A stretch of 64,000 bases of DNA from Acanthopleura granulata. Taxonomy: Eukaryota > Mollusca > Polyplacophora > Chitonida > Chitonidae. The stretch is taken from assembly GCA_016165875.1 (NCBI GenBank), contig JABBOT010000005.1, positions 23,628,627-23,692,626 of the forward strand, given 5' to 3'. Positions 14,501 to 26,911 of the stretch are shown here, in pieces; the stretch's first letter is position 1; every line of letters starts with the position of its first letter. The position numbers were made by a program, and so were the translations under genes. The notes under the pieces were generated by a model. It made no database searches. It was given only the letters and a program-made list of their open reading frames with translations, and was not told the origin of the DNA.

Positions 14501-17500
14501 CTCATAGGCGCTTATTTTGGTGTGCTTGAAGAAATACTCTATCTGGCTTCCGTCGACCGTACCGTATTCGTAGATGTTCTGAGTGGCAAGGTCGGCGGCT
14601 GAGTTGATAGGGATGTTGACGTTGGTGAGAGTCAGAAAGGCGGCAAGATTTGCCGTGTAGATGGCCACGACGATCAGCGAGAAGAACCACCAGGCGCTGC
14701 TCAGGGTCCGGCTTGACGTGGCATTCGGTACACCGGAAGTGCCGCCACGCAGGAGCGCAGCCCATATGTACCAAAAACACTCCCGGAAGTTGTCCAGCAA
14801 TTTAGGCTTCCGGTCTGAGTTTATCCTGCTGATGGCGAACATGACAGAACTTGCCGCCAAGAAGGATATGAAGATACTGACCCAAACTACTTTGGATAAT
14901 GGCGCTAGGAATTGGAACACAGACACATGCCTCTCTGGAATTTTTACGATTGTAGAGGTGCCTTTGATCTGGAATGGCTTAGTAAAGTCCACAACTTGTG
15001 ATCTTTCAGGCGTTACACTGAACGGCGCCATTGCGATATCAGCTCTCTGTATACCCAAAGGATAGAAATAAAAAAAATTATGTTCACGAAGAAAAGAGAA
15101 GTTCTGTGGTGATAAATCATGAATTCCATCAGTAGTCGTTTCGATTAAATTTCATTTGATTTATTTTCAACAAAAATTATTAGTTTAGAACATAACGAAC
15201 TTAGTTTTAACTTAAGATCTGGTTTAAACGAACAACCATCAGAATAGCATGATTCGATCTAAAATGTTTATGGACAAAGTGGAAAAATATTCCCAAGAAA
15301 AAACATACCAGACTTTTAAAGTAATCAATATATTTTGGCATGCACTTCTTAAATTATAACTTCCTCCCCCTCACCAAGGCCCACACCCACACTTGCCTTC
15401 TCCTTGAGCTCCTTAATCATCCCGGTCCAGCCGGTAGGCTTCAAGCTACCAAACTTTCCATCAGGTACCAAATAGATGGAATACTTGAACTTGAAGCGAT
15501 AAGCCAGTTCGCGTAGAATATCGATGCAATAGCCCTCAAGATTATCTGTTGATTCATGTGTGGAATTCCCGAATCCTCTCTTCCATTGCACATAGGGTTT
15601 CTCCTAAAAATAAGTGATAAAATACAACCCGTGGAATTAAATGCTGAGTGACATCACACTTCAGAGCGAATTTCTACTCAAAGTAAAGTATCAAAATACA
15701 CAACAGGGTGTGAAATTAATGTTAATCGAAACTACGCTTAGGAGTGAAATTCTCCTAAAGTACAGAGCGTAAAATTCGTGTAAAACGAAATCATTCTGTA
15801 GAGCGAGAATTGCGTGTTATCAGAAAGACTCGTGTTCACATCCCATTCGCATCATTTTGAAGAATATTATACATTGGGATGCGGGCTTTCGCAACACATG
15901 AACTGCATCCCTTATACAGCTTGTAATTTCTATAGTACATTATTTTAACTTGCGTCGTTATAACGATTACTGTGTGTGGGTTACTTTTCTTGCTAAGCTT
16001 TAACATAACTGTATTTGAAATAATCTGATTCGTATATTCTGATGTTCTAAAAGCATGATAGACCGTACAATTTAAAAACACATTAGGACTTCCTGTACAT
16101 GTATGTATGTATGGTAACGGTTTACGTCACACTCAGCAATTTTTCCGTTATATTACGACGAGGAGTCCGTAGAATGTTTATATGCTGTCTTTCTGTGGCA
16201 GGGCGAGTACCATGCCGCCAAAGTGCTGCCACCACTGGAACATTATGCTGAAGACACCAGAGAGGACACCCCGCTTGGTCATATTTTCTTGACACCGGGC
16301 TGACTGGTCCTGTTTCCATGCTCTAACCTCTCAGTGCGGAGCGCTAAGTCAGACAGTAACAAGTACCATTTTTAAAGCCGTCGGTATGACCTGACTCGGA
16401 ATTGATCCCGGATCTCCCGACCTCGAGGTGGTCTCCTGTTTACGAGATCCCTCCTATTTACCCCTTCCATGTTTACCTGTCGTTTTAAGCTTATGATCGC
16501 CCAGCACAGACAAATATGACGCCCCCTTGTCCGACTGACATCAGCAGGCTTATTTCACTTTTCTTTATATATACATTCATACGTCATGTCATTAACCAAT
16601 GTTTTACTATACGCGTTTACCATCTCATATATTGGGTAATTTTATTTACTTATGAATGAGAAAAATATAATAAAGGTCATTCTAAGCGGCAATTAATAAA
16701 ATTTGGTACAAAATAACTGTATGTGGATATGGGACTCTTTTAGAGTAGCGCCGAAGCGCGGCAGAGCTTGTAAGTGAAGAAGAACTATAATTATATAACA
16801 GAGGCCACGACAAATTAGCCTACGGCGAAGCACATGATGGCAATAGGCATAGTTAGTCGGTATTTTTATTGATGTTCGCTTAATTATAGATAATCGCGCA
16901 AAAATATCATATAATAGTTGTTGCGTCTAGATAGAAACGTTTGATGCCGTGGAAAAAAATATCATTTTTTTTGTATCTGAATGAGTTAAAATGGTATGCT
17001 AAATGTTATATAAATACAACGTTCAGTGCATGAACTCTCAAGCTTTAACCATGATTACAACTTAAATGACTTTGCGACAGTGTACTAAAAGCTTTTTGCC
17101 AAATCAAACACTGCTTGTTTGTCTTCCATTTCAGCGAGATACGTTTATCCTAATAACAGGGGCTACTGCGCGCTCAAATTCCGTCGGGACGAATAACGCG
17201 GGGCGGCCCAGTCCCAGATTTGGCCAATTCTTTCCGTCTATCGATCTACTTATTTCATTCTGCACTGTGACAAACGCCATGCAATTGCACTGTTGTTGCT
17301 TATATACGGGATAACCCACTTAGTAACCTGTCCTATGTTTGAGTGTTTACAGGTATATAGGGTGTATTAGGCTTTGGCTGCTCGCCTTTTGTCTCATTTC
17401 TCTGATATATTGTTGTCTTTTACCGCATTTCATACACCAAGGGACAACTCATTTATAAGCTTGACGGCTACAGTCTGCACCATTTCGTTATCCCGCAGAT

Positions 17501-20500
17501 TTTTGGGATCATCATAACATTGCTAATTTGCCTCGAAGCGTTTATTCATCATTACGCTTTGTCGATTACGGAAAATATTTATTTATTTATTTCATTGGTG
17601 CTTTACGCCGTACTCAAGAATACTTCCCTTATACGACGGCGGCCAGCATTATGATGGAAACCCACGACCAACCACAGGTTGCTGGCAGACCTTCCAAAGT
17701 ACGGCCGGAGAGGAAGCCGGCATGAGCAGGACTTGAACTCACAGCAACTGTATTGGTGGGAGGCTGATGGGTCATTGCGATGCCCTAGCGCGGTAAGAAA
17801 CTGAGCCACGGAGGCCCCGTTACGGAAAATACTTCAGAAATAAACCACTTCGTGTACAAGGTACCTTTCACCCACAATGGCGACTCAGGACTGAACTAAC
17901 CATTTATTATCTTACAACAGACTGTAAAGCTTTTAGCCTGAATTACTGAATTAGGTGGGAAAGCCTCCCTCACTGAAAAAATATGCATACAGCGCCTTGA
18001 CACTGCCATTAACTCGTGACTTTGGCAAGATGGAAGTCTTAATTCTTGGCCCATTTAACAAGTTCTTCAATTGTCCTTGTACAAGACCTAGAATCCCAGG
18101 TCAACCAAAGTTTTTGACGTTTAATACCCCAATCATTCCAACCTCAAAGCCAGAAAACAATCACACCTGCTTCACATAGGACACCGTCATAAAGATACAC
18201 CTATAAGTAGTTTTCTACTTACTATCTTGGTGGTCACTATAAGAGGTCTTCTCCCGAACACGGCATGGCTTGACCCTGTTCTTGTACGATCACTGTAAGT
18301 CCGGTTAAAATCTATCCGGGTCTTCACGTCGTCAGCCCCGGATGTCCAAGTACCCTTCTGTAATATATAATATCAAACCTGTATAGAGGGTTGGGGTCGA
18401 TTCCACAAAAACATTTCTGACTTAGGCTAAAATTTAGAACTTTGTCACAGTGCTTAGTTTTGGGTTCTTGACAATTTTGGCACGTTTGCCTTCAAATTAC
18501 ATTTATGAGGTGGGCAAAATTTTAATTTCTAAATCCCAACAATATCAAAAAAAGCAAGGCACCAGACTAAACCAAGGCAGCATGCCATTAAAAATTCGTG
18601 AATAAGAAAATTCTCCACGCGATCTGCATGAGCTGGATTCGAATCCACTGACGACGTTATTGGAGCGCTGTGTACTGATCCCTGTATACTCACAGCTTTC
18701 CCTCGGAGACCGTCTAACGTGTACAGCTGTAGGAACTGATTGCCTCTGGTATCTCCCGGGATCAGTTGCAGAGCCCCGGTACAGCCATGGACCGTCACCT
18801 ACAACAAAATGATCTGGCCATGTATCAACACAGAAACTTCTCAAACATATTCCAAAGAAAATAAGATTCATATAAATTTCGTACAAACCTTAACTTGGGA
18901 CTTTGGACGCCAAATATAAATCTGTTACAAGTAAATCGGCCCACTTTAATTGTGCGCTCAAGGAGGCCAACTGTAAACGTGTTTGGCTATATATTTATTC
19001 ACTCAGGTAATTTCAATTCATCATATCTGTTGAACTCATTAAAAGGACATTAGATTTGTATTTCTATTATCCAAAAGTTAATTTTTAAACTGTAGTTTTT
19101 AAAACTTTTTTATCCCAACCATATCAACTTCAAACTACACAAATTCTGCCGAAACATTGACAATGTCTGCGGCAGTTATTCTCTACAGTCTGTACAGTAA
19201 TATGAATTTAAGACCTTTCTTCACTTCAAAGACGATGTGGTCTCAAAGAATACCGACAAATCCCTCTTCTTTGTACTTGTATTTCGTTAAATTGGAAAAA
19301 AATATATAAAAAGTTTCGTGGGAATGACATTTTGTTCCACGGCTTATAACTCCAGCGCCGTTTCGTAAGTGACCTGGAAACTTTCCTTGCCAAGGGCAAT
19401 TTGAGTCTCAGCCATGCAAAAAACATATGAAGACTCGAGCCAAATTGCCATTTAGCAAGAGAAAGTTAATACAAAAGTACCTTCCTGTTTTCGACGTTCC
19501 TTGTCATGGCGGCGTACACGTGAATGGCGTCATGGAGGATAGATTGGCTAAATCCGAGATGACAAATGGTGGAATTGTGTTCCTCATCACGATTCACACT
19601 CAGGATCGTCACGTTAGCGTTGGAATCCACAAAGTCCGTCAAATCCGCCTCCTCCGTACCCTGTGTGTAAAAATACCCGGCAAAGAAATACGTTGCTTCA
19701 TTAAGTTTTGGCTTCGTCTTCAGAGATTTTCTTTGATATTTGTGTTTTGTAGCAGATAGGTCTTGCACGTGTACCCAATATAGTATTTAGTATCACTGAC
19801 TGCAAACCAGAAGAGGTACACATGGCTAACAAGGTTTGCCATGTTGATGCTATCTACGGCTTTTTCAACGTTCAAATTGCATATACAACAGTAAATTGTC
19901 CTGAAACGTTAAGTCCCATCAGAATATCGGATAAACGCCATATACATAATACAAGTGGATAATGGAAATATTAGTAAGTAGTAAGACAATTGTTGGGAAA
20001 TATGACCCATATACACAAACAAGTAAAACATAGAGGCCAATGATGTGCATTTGATCGTGACATATTTGTGCAATCTAACTGAATGGGATGACAAATATTA
20101 ACAATTCGAAGTTTTGCAAGAATTTCATGATTTCGCGTACTTGTTTGTTCTTTAGAAATCTAGATCTCCAAATCGCTTGAATAGTTCACATGTAAATTGT
20201 AAAATTATCTGTTTAATCACCCATCTAACCCTACTATCTTACTGTCTACCTGGATGCTTAGTTTCTTAGCTGGCACATGTTTAATTTTGCAAACAAAGAC
20301 CAAGGTGTTGGCCAATGTTATTTTTTTGAAGACTGGTAATGTTGTTACCTTTTTGTTCGGCATGAGATGTTTAATCCAGTTGTGGTTTGGCCAGTGTCAG
20401 AATACTAAGAGAGAATGTGTGTGGTGTCCAATCTAGTTTCTTTCACATAACATTCTAGTTTGACATTACTTCAAATACATTACGATCAATCTTCTGAGGC

Positions 20501-23500
20501 GATTCCATAGCTGCTGTTAATGGTCAGATTCTGTATTGTAGACTAATAATCTCTGTAATAAGCCTTTCCCCAAGCCCACAAATCTTACCATGTTTACTAT
20601 AAGCCACCTGTTTCTGGTTGATAGCAAACCCAGATATAATCCCTGTGGAGACAATGAGGAAGATGGATAATAAAAATTTTAACAAAACATACAATGATCA
20701 TAACAAGAGAATAAACCTAAACCAAACTTAACGGTGTATCGATATTATAGTCAAGCTAAAATGTATGGATAAATAAGTTGTCCTCGAGGGTATATATGTC
20801 TAATTGTTATTTACATGTTTTGCCGCCTAAACCTGATTGAGGTGTGTGTCAAGTGTTTCCAAGAGGCTTGTGGTCCACCAAAAAGACACATTGTCAAGGC
20901 ACAATTATGTGAGTGTAGTGACATTTTTCAATAATAAGCATTTGCGTAACAACGCTTACATTTTGAATGCACCGAAAATCACCAATCTCGTTTTTTATTT
21001 TTTTTTTTTTGATTACTGTCACACCACAAGATTGGTAAAGGCAATAACTTCCGTTGTTATTACGTCATGCTTAAGATTTTTACCAAACGGGTTCTGTTAT
21101 CTCAGGTTTTATGTCACACTTTTATGTGTCAATTGCAGAACCAGAAGCCATTATTGGTTTACCTGTTTAAGAATAGTGTGAGTTGTTGAAGGAGAGCAAA
21201 CAACAACGATCTCGAGTCTGCCCCTGTCTCGTATCTGTACCAAAGTCTCCTTGAGCCACATTCCTCCTTCCTCGGTGTCCACGGCACTGACTTTGTGTCC
21301 ATTAACATCTATGGTTCTCCGATGCAAAAGCTGTTCAATGACATGGCTTCCTGGAAACATTAAATCAACTTTAGCGCAAAAAACAACAGCGCGCATGCTG
21401 GTATCAACCATGATTTTGAAATGCACATGCCAATCATCAACCACAATGGACGTTACAGGATGCTAAGAAGAAGCATGAAACAGTCTCAAAGGGTGACTTT
21501 CTCGAAGCGTGAAAGAAAATAATCACTTGGCCCAAGAAGGTAGATAAAAACTTTCTGAGGACATTAAATAAAACATCTACAGAAAAGCAGAGTGTATACG
21601 CAAGCTATGCAAGGGAATCACTTTAATATTATATATAGTGTTTTACAATAACAACTTTTAGTGTCATTGAATGAAAGTTAATGTTGTGGCAACACTTGTG
21701 TAAATCAATGGTAAATTCACTACTTGATCCCTTGTTTCTGGGGATTACAAGAGGAAATGTGCATGCGCTCAGAATCGTTACCTTCCTTTGAATCATAGAT
21801 GACCGTAACTTGAGGCCAAGAGTAATAGTTGACAACGTCAACAACAGCAGCCTCGAATGTCTCGGCATCTGGATAAATCTGCACGATTTGCGAGGCCTGA
21901 GCTTTGAGCGGTACCCAGGTCGTGGCCAGGTACGGAATCTTCAAGCTCTCCGTAATCACTTCGTAGGTCTTTTGGAACGGCCCGACGACGGCCGATATGT
22001 TCTCATTGGCCAGGAATTCAAAGGCTGAGAAAGAAAGTAAAGAAATGAAAATGTGAAAATTATATAATTTATTAGGGCGAGCTCATAAAAGTGTAAAACC
22101 GGGTCTTTCAAACCAAGGTGTTAAAAACGGTACGTGTTGCTACCTCGCTTGGCGCTCCGCACTGGCAGGTTAGAGCAAGGAAACAGAACAGGTCGGGCCG
22201 GTGTCAGTATAATGTGACTGGGTAGGGTAGCATGTCTAGAGTCTTCGGCATGATGTTCCAGTTGCGACAGCACTTTGGCGGCATGGACTCACCCTGCCAT
22301 AAGAAGATACTGTGTATATGCATTCTAAGGGTCCCTTGTCGTCATATAACTGAGAAATTGTTGAGTACGAGGTAAAAAATAAGTACAGATACATGAAAGA
22401 GTAAAAAGATGTACTGGACTGACATTTTCAGTCTATGCGTGTAATTATCGATTTGGTCAGTGTGGAATTTACACTGTCCTGCGATCATTGCTTTGTCCTC
22501 TTTAGCTGTTGGTGGCATCAAATGATTTGTATTGCTGAAAGGGGTTAACGGCATTTATGAATATATAAAATGAATTTTATTTCACTTCAAAAGTCTTCTA
22601 CTGGGCTACCAGTAAATCAAAAAAAAAAGAAGAAGAATTTGACAGGTGATTTCATTGTGGAGAACAACTTTCAAAAATCTTGATCATCTAAAATAATTTT
22701 AAATACTTAATTAATTGCCATTTTTCGACGTACTCAGTAGTATTTCAGATATACACGATGGCTTATCAGGTTTATGGTGAAGGGCTCCGCGCGGAGTTTG
22801 GGGGACATCACCGCAACCCATACACCTGACGAACCTACTCACTCAGAATCACACAGGTGGATCTGGGCCCACGACCTCATTGGTCGAAGATTAACAGAGA
22901 GAAAAAGTGCCGGTATGCAAACTTCACATGAAAGGATGTTGAGTATTTCGTAAATATGGTCTTCAGTATATTTTCCTCTATTTTTCTTTATGGGTAAAGG
23001 ACAGTTGAAAATAATGTTACTATGGTGATGTTTGGGACCACCCCGCTTCTTAGCATAATAATGATCTGAATGAAGATGTGGTGCAAGCCCAATACATTTA
23101 CTGGAATCAAGGATGTTTTAAATCTGAATTATGATAATATTTAGGAATTTATTGTATATTACAGATATGACTAAAATTCTGGTTTAACATATGTGTTAGA
23201 AGAATACACCAAATTCAAGCACAAATAAATCCTTATTTCCTTAGGCATAGACGGTATATACCAAGAGGTGGTCCCAAATACCCACCACGAAAACCTTATT
23301 TTCAAATAACGACATGGTGCTGACCTGACAAAACCTCGTCAAAGCTGTTGTTAAATCCTTTGTATATCCCTTTTACTTGTATTTGTGGAACTTCGATCTC
23401 GTCTGCAATCTGCCTGGCCAAATCTACTGAAGGGTCATCTTTGGAAGAGGCCAAGCAACCTGTCGCAAAATACCAAAGTCACACTCGATTTAATATCCTC

Positions 23501-25253
23501 CACTTGTCTCCCAATGCCCGCGTTGTCATATCTCATCGGCGCACCACAAATATGCTGACTGAAAATCCAGTCATGTAGTGTACTCAGATATACAGTGTAT
23601 ATTGGAGTTTGATATAGCCTTTGATTAGAAGAGAAGTCTACCACTCAACTACAACTACAACAATGTTTACCGAAGGCTCGGAATTAGTGGCATCCAATGA
23701 TACGACTTGTGCTAAGAGATAGACCTAACACTTTAACAAAGTGTATAAAATAATAGAACACACATTAAAAAAGCATAAAGAGGAGATCGAATTTCCTTCG
23801 TTACGTGTGACCATCTGCCAACTGTCATAATTTCGTCATTGTTCTGGTTTCCCTTTCACGGCTGGTGCATATTTAATATCAGAAGTCCATTAACTTAATA
23901 GACTTCTGTTAATATTACATTACAATTAACAAATCTATAATAGTTAGTTCCACAAATGTGGTTTGAAACTGAACATGGTCATACATAAGACTTTCTATTA
24001 GGCATGATAATGAGCATTAATGATCTATTCATTTATTTATTTGATTGATGTTTTACACTGTACTCAAGAATGTTTCACTTGCACGACGGCGGCCAGCATT
24101 ATGGTGGGAGGAAATCGGGCAGACCCAGGCGGAAACCCACGACCATCTGCAGGTTGCTGGCGGACCTTCCCATGTACGGCCGGAGAGGAAGCCAGCATAA
24201 GCTGGACTTGAGCTCACAGTGACCGCATTGGTGGGAGGCTTCTGGGTCATTACGCTGCGCTAGCGAGCTAACCAACTGAGCCACGGAGGCCCCCAATGCT
24301 TAATGAGGCTGGAGCCCTACTATAAGGGGATAGATCTAGCACTTAGTTTCGGTGTCAGTCTTATGTGATTGGTTGGGACTGGTTGGTATCTAGTGTCTCC
24401 GGCATTGTGTTCCAGTGAGGCGGCACTATAAATACATCGATCTGTCAAGGCCAGAAACTGGAAACAATGTTTTCATCACTTCCAAGTGTGTAGTGTTTAC
24501 TGACTTATGATTCGCGCCACTTTTAGGATTAAGTGTTTGCCAGTCATACCCATATAATACGTACTTATAACGTTTTCACATAATATAGTATGTTTATCTA
24601 CTTATATAACGTATCCCCGGAGCTTTATTGTTTAGAAAGTATTATTCCTGCATATTGTAGGCTATACAGGGAATCTTAATCACTTTGCTCCTCTTCGCAG
24701 GCTTAAGTGTTTACCTAATTTCCAATGCAACCGGTGCTTTGTTCATCAGTGTACATTAACGCGGACCTACTGGATGTAACAGTACCATTGCTGCTTAATT
24801 ACCATGCAGATTCAACGTGAAAATGTTTACAGTTCTTGTGAGTGTTTATCAACTTCCAAAAGATATATTTATACGTCATACCCTCAGAAACACAAGCATT
24901 TAACCCAATAAATTGCTGTTTGTGAAATATTCTTTACAAGAAGCAAGCTTTGTGTTGATATTTGGCCTCGTTTAATGAATAAATACATTAATACTAGTAT
25001 ATCGTTGGTAACGAACAGGCTATAGGCAATTAATGAACTTCGGGAAAAACATGCTGTACCATCTGTGTCAAATGAATTTAATTTTCACAGTTATAAGCGT
25101 ATATGTTTTATAAATTGAAGTATGAACACGTAAAACGTTATATCGGATATCTTTATACTTACCAATAGTAACACGCTTTAAGCTCGTCAGTCCGTCTGCC
25201 GCCATGATCAAGCCGAGAAACACAACGATCCAGCTAGTTACTGCAGTCGCCAT
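11540..25253 (-). CDS. Ionotropic glutamate receptor subunit (AKDF type), 11 exons
   Basis: Ligand-gated cation channel subunit of the plasma membrane. Coding exons, all with matching phases: 25163-25253, 23325-23459, 21782-22024, 21163-21350, 20589-20642, 19481-19660, 18694-18798, 18223-18357, 15397-15603, 14223-15046 and 11540-11747 (stop TGA at 11540). Total is 2370 nt, 789 aa. Signal peptide about residues 1-20; amino-terminal domain about 21-377 starting at VTIGG; S1 has EGYCIDIL and LVPDGKFG; APFSVTPERSQ carries the ligand arginine R461; M1 about 492-520; pore loop 533-556; M3 has IYTANLAAFLT (575-585); S2 has FLWDS; M4 starts at NVAGIFLVL. The first exon starts at the ATG at 25253; the GTG six bases upstream is not used. 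A good donor (AAGG then GTGAGA) at 11578 means the tail may instead continue in an unseen exon. Kainate, delta or phi class cannot be decided by eye. Confidence 0.9.
12627..12686. repeat. G-rich low-complexity tract
   Basis: A run of guanines interrupted by single A or T bases, with many GGG blocks, inside receptor intron 10. It could form a G-quadruplex on the plus strand, but that is only a sequence-composition inference. Confidence 0.6.
13679..13755 (+). mobile_element. SINE 3' fragment, plus orientation
   Basis: Contains CCCCCGGGCTCTGTCCGG, TTTCCTCCTATCATAATG, TGGCCGCCGTCGTATAAG and TGAAATATTCTTGAATAC, the body and tail of the common SINE, without its head. It runs directly into a 4-bp tandem repeat and lies in receptor intron 10. 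Confidence 0.85.
13757..13862. repeat. (CTAA)n/(CTCA)n microsatellite
   Basis: About 105 bp of tetranucleotide repeats, mixing CTAA, CTCA and CCAA units, starting exactly where the SINE tail ends. It probably grew from the SINE's terminal repeat. Confidence 0.85.
16100..16445 (-). mobile_element. Dispersed element, family D, minus orientation
   Basis: Read on the minus strand it contains GCGCTCCGCACTGAGAGG, AGCATGGAAACAG, CGGTGTCA, ATGTTCCAG, GCACTTTGGCGGCATGG, CCCTGCCACAG and a tail ending GACGTAAACCGTTACC. The same blocks in the same order occur at 22122-22375 (plus) and partly at 24298-24430 (plus). A B-box-like GGGATCAATTCC lies in its 5' part, so it may also be tRNA-derived. It sits in receptor intron 8. 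Confidence 0.7.
17578..17819 (-). mobile_element. Full-length SINE (family A) with 12-bp TSD
   Basis: Complete minus-oriented copy. The element's 5' end, at the high coordinate, is a tRNA-like head: GGGGCCTCCGTGGCTCAGT includes the A-box, and a B-box-like AGTTCAAGTCC follows. The body has CTCTCCGGCCGTAC and the tail ends in (AAAT)n. It is flanked by perfect direct repeats TTACGGAAAATA at 17566-17577 and 17820-17831, which is direct evidence of retroposition. It lies in receptor intron 8. Confidence 0.92.
22122..22375 (+). mobile_element. Dispersed element, family D, plus orientation
   Basis: Plus-strand relative of the element at 16100-16445. Shared blocks in order: CTCGCTTGGCGCTCCGCACT, GGTTAGAGCAAGGAAACAG, GGTGTCAGTATAATGTGAC, GATGTTCCAGTT, GCACTTTGGCGGCATGG and a tail ending GAGAAATTGTTGAGTACGAG. 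It lies in receptor intron 2. Confidence 0.7.
22690..22900 (-). mobile_element. SINE, head family B, minus orientation
   Basis: On the minus strand the head reads CGACCAATGAGGTCGTGGGC followed by a weak B-box. The tail shows ATCTGAAATACTACTGAGTA and CGTCG, a diverged form of the common SINE tail. It is related to the copies at 8853-9045 and 57278-57497. It lies in receptor intron 2. Confidence 0.55.
23030..23278. repeat. Inverted repeat pair, possible MITE
   Basis: TTTGGGACCACC near 23030-23043 and its complement GGTGGTCCCAAA near 23264-23276 face each other about 235 bp apart. The left end resembles sequence at 32080-32170 (similar GAAAATAATTTTA-type and TGGGACC blocks). This may be a short inverted-repeat DNA element in receptor intron 1, or a chance pairing of two diverged repeat ends. 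Low certainty. Confidence 0.35.
24030..24294 (-). mobile_element. Full-length SINE (family A), minus orientation
   Basis: Complete copy from the (TTTA)n tail to the tRNA-like head (GGCCTCCGTGGCTCAGTTGG with an A-box). The body has GGAGAGGAAGCCAGCATAAG and CGACCATCTGCAGGTTGC. Flanks carry only an approximate duplication (GCATTAATGA against GCTTAATGA), so it is older than the copies at 17578 and 29366. It lies in receptor intron 1. Confidence 0.9.
24298..24430 (+). mobile_element. Family D fragment, plus orientation
   Basis: Has CGGTGTCAGTCTTATGTGAT, then GTGTCTCCGGCATTGTGTTC and CAGTGAGGCGGCACTATAAA, aligning in order with the family D copies at 16100-16445 and 22122-22375. The 5' and 3' parts are not recognisable. 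It directly follows a family A SINE. Confidence 0.55.
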
Positions 25254-25662
25254 ATCCACGGGTAGGCCTATGAAGGCTATAAGATGGCAAATCTTAGTAA
25301 GACCATCACCAGAGTTAGATTAGATACAGAAATTGAAAGCCAACCTCTTGTAACAGTCACTTGGACATTTTTAAGCTGTATCAGTGAACAAGACACTTTA
25401 ACACGGTCCAATGTTGTTACTGCAGTCAAGCCATGGCTAAATAGGCATCCAGTCTGCAGCCCGGCAACAATGGCCGCTGCATACACGGCAGACTATGTTG
25501 ACATTTGTCCGTTCGACCAGCTCGAGCGGGCCGCAGGATGCCGGCTGCAATTCTAGTACGCGGTACCATAAAGTTGAATCCTTACATACCATGTGTAATA
25601 CTTACGCCTATATGCACAAGAACGTTAACTACAGCCTGTGCAATGGGCTGAATTGTCTTAAA

Positions 25663-25705
<43 letters not shown>

Positions 25706-26411
25706 TCTTTAACACTTACATCACAAGTGATATAGATGTCAGTAAGTTATCTTTTTAAAATTACACATTACATGCCTCTAGCTGCTGTCTGCTTAATGGC
25801 ACGTAACTCTGGCCCAACTCTGGAATGTTTTCCGGAAAGCAAATTGCCGCCATTAGAAGTGTCCAGTTGGATCCTGATATGGTTGTTATGTTCCTCATTA
25901 GTCTGTACTTGCCCTCAATCACACGGTGATGGTACCGTGATGCTGTGATTATCAGTATAATTAAACTAAATTCTCCCCGGCCTATATTTTTATGCAAATA
26001 TTTGGTCTAATATCATATATAAGTTTGTTTGTGGGAAAATAAACGTACTGCAATTGGAATGATTTGGAGGTCTATACAGTGTATAGGCGTAACGACTCTC
26101 CACGTATTTATCTAGGTAATTGTGAGATATACTGCGGTGTGTACAGCAAACAGCCACAATGGGAACCAGCCCGTATTAGTACAAACTAGATGTTTTAAAC
26201 CCCGTTTAAACCTCAAGCAAAAAAAAATGGCTAATGGTGTGAACATTGAGATGGTATCCAAAGAATCCCACGGGTAAGAAAGATAACCCAAAGAGAAGGA
26301 AAAAGGACAGAAAAAAAACTCGTTCACTGGAAAACGCAGCATTGAAATGCTTGCGGGTCAACCGCCATTGGCCACATCGGAAATGTGCGGGTGCACACTG
26401 AATGGGAGACA
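25254..26411. other. Receptor 5' flank
   Basis: The region upstream of the receptor start codon should hold its promoter and 5' UTR, but I see no clear TATA box or initiator I could defend. It contains a (CA)n microsatellite at 25667-25704 and no other gene. Confidence 0.4.
25667..25704. repeat. (CA)n microsatellite
   Basis: Nineteen uninterrupted CA dinucleotides, the cleanest simple repeat in the window and likely length-variable. Confidence 0.97.
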
Positions 26412-26560
26412 AAAGGGGTCCAAATTGCAGAGAAACACATCATTTTATGTGTGACGCTACAGTGTTTGTGTACTACCTAAATATTTTTGAGCACACATAC
26501 ACCTAGAAGTGTGGCGTAATACCAGAAAAAACGAAGAAGCACACGACTTTGGACCCCTTT
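26412..26560. mobile_element. 149-bp MITE with 13-bp perfect TIRs
   Basis: The ends AAAGGGGTCCAAA and TTTGGACCCCTTT are perfect inverted repeats. A diverged relative at 40117-40271 shares AGGGTCCAAAT, GTGACGCT, GTGTG(G/A)CGTA and a closing GGACC block in the same order. No coding capacity. Best read as a non-autonomous DNA transposon; the superfamily cannot be told. Confidence 0.65.
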
Positions 26561-26911
26561 GCCATTGAGACTCAAATATATTATACCACAAATAACTACA
26601 TAATGGATTGACTTTCCTATGTTGCCCCTTTACAAGTTAGTTACTTGGTCATTTATCAGGTTTATAACATATTAGAATATAACCATCTAGCTGTATGTAT
26701 AGCTATCCTATTATTCACCATCCCGTTATCGAGTGGTCTTTTCCCCGGCTTAGTTCGTATCGACCTGAAGGGGAAGGATGTAAGTACCAGAGAAAACCCG
26801 TGTAATGCGCGAGATCCTACGTCACTTCCTCACGTGACCTGGATTTAGTGAAGTAAACAAACACACCCAAACGCATCCTTTACAAAAGAATGTCTTCATG
26901 TCTCCTAGAGT

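Noticed and set aside
14341..15065. Plus-strand and alternate-frame open frames over receptor exon 10
   Set aside because: Antisense or out-of-frame shadows of a clearly conserved iGluR exon.
18600..18660. Minus-strand GGATTCGAATCCAGCTCATG, a B-box-like segment in receptor intron 7
   Set aside because: Could be a SINE head fragment, but neither an A-box nor the common tail was recognisable.
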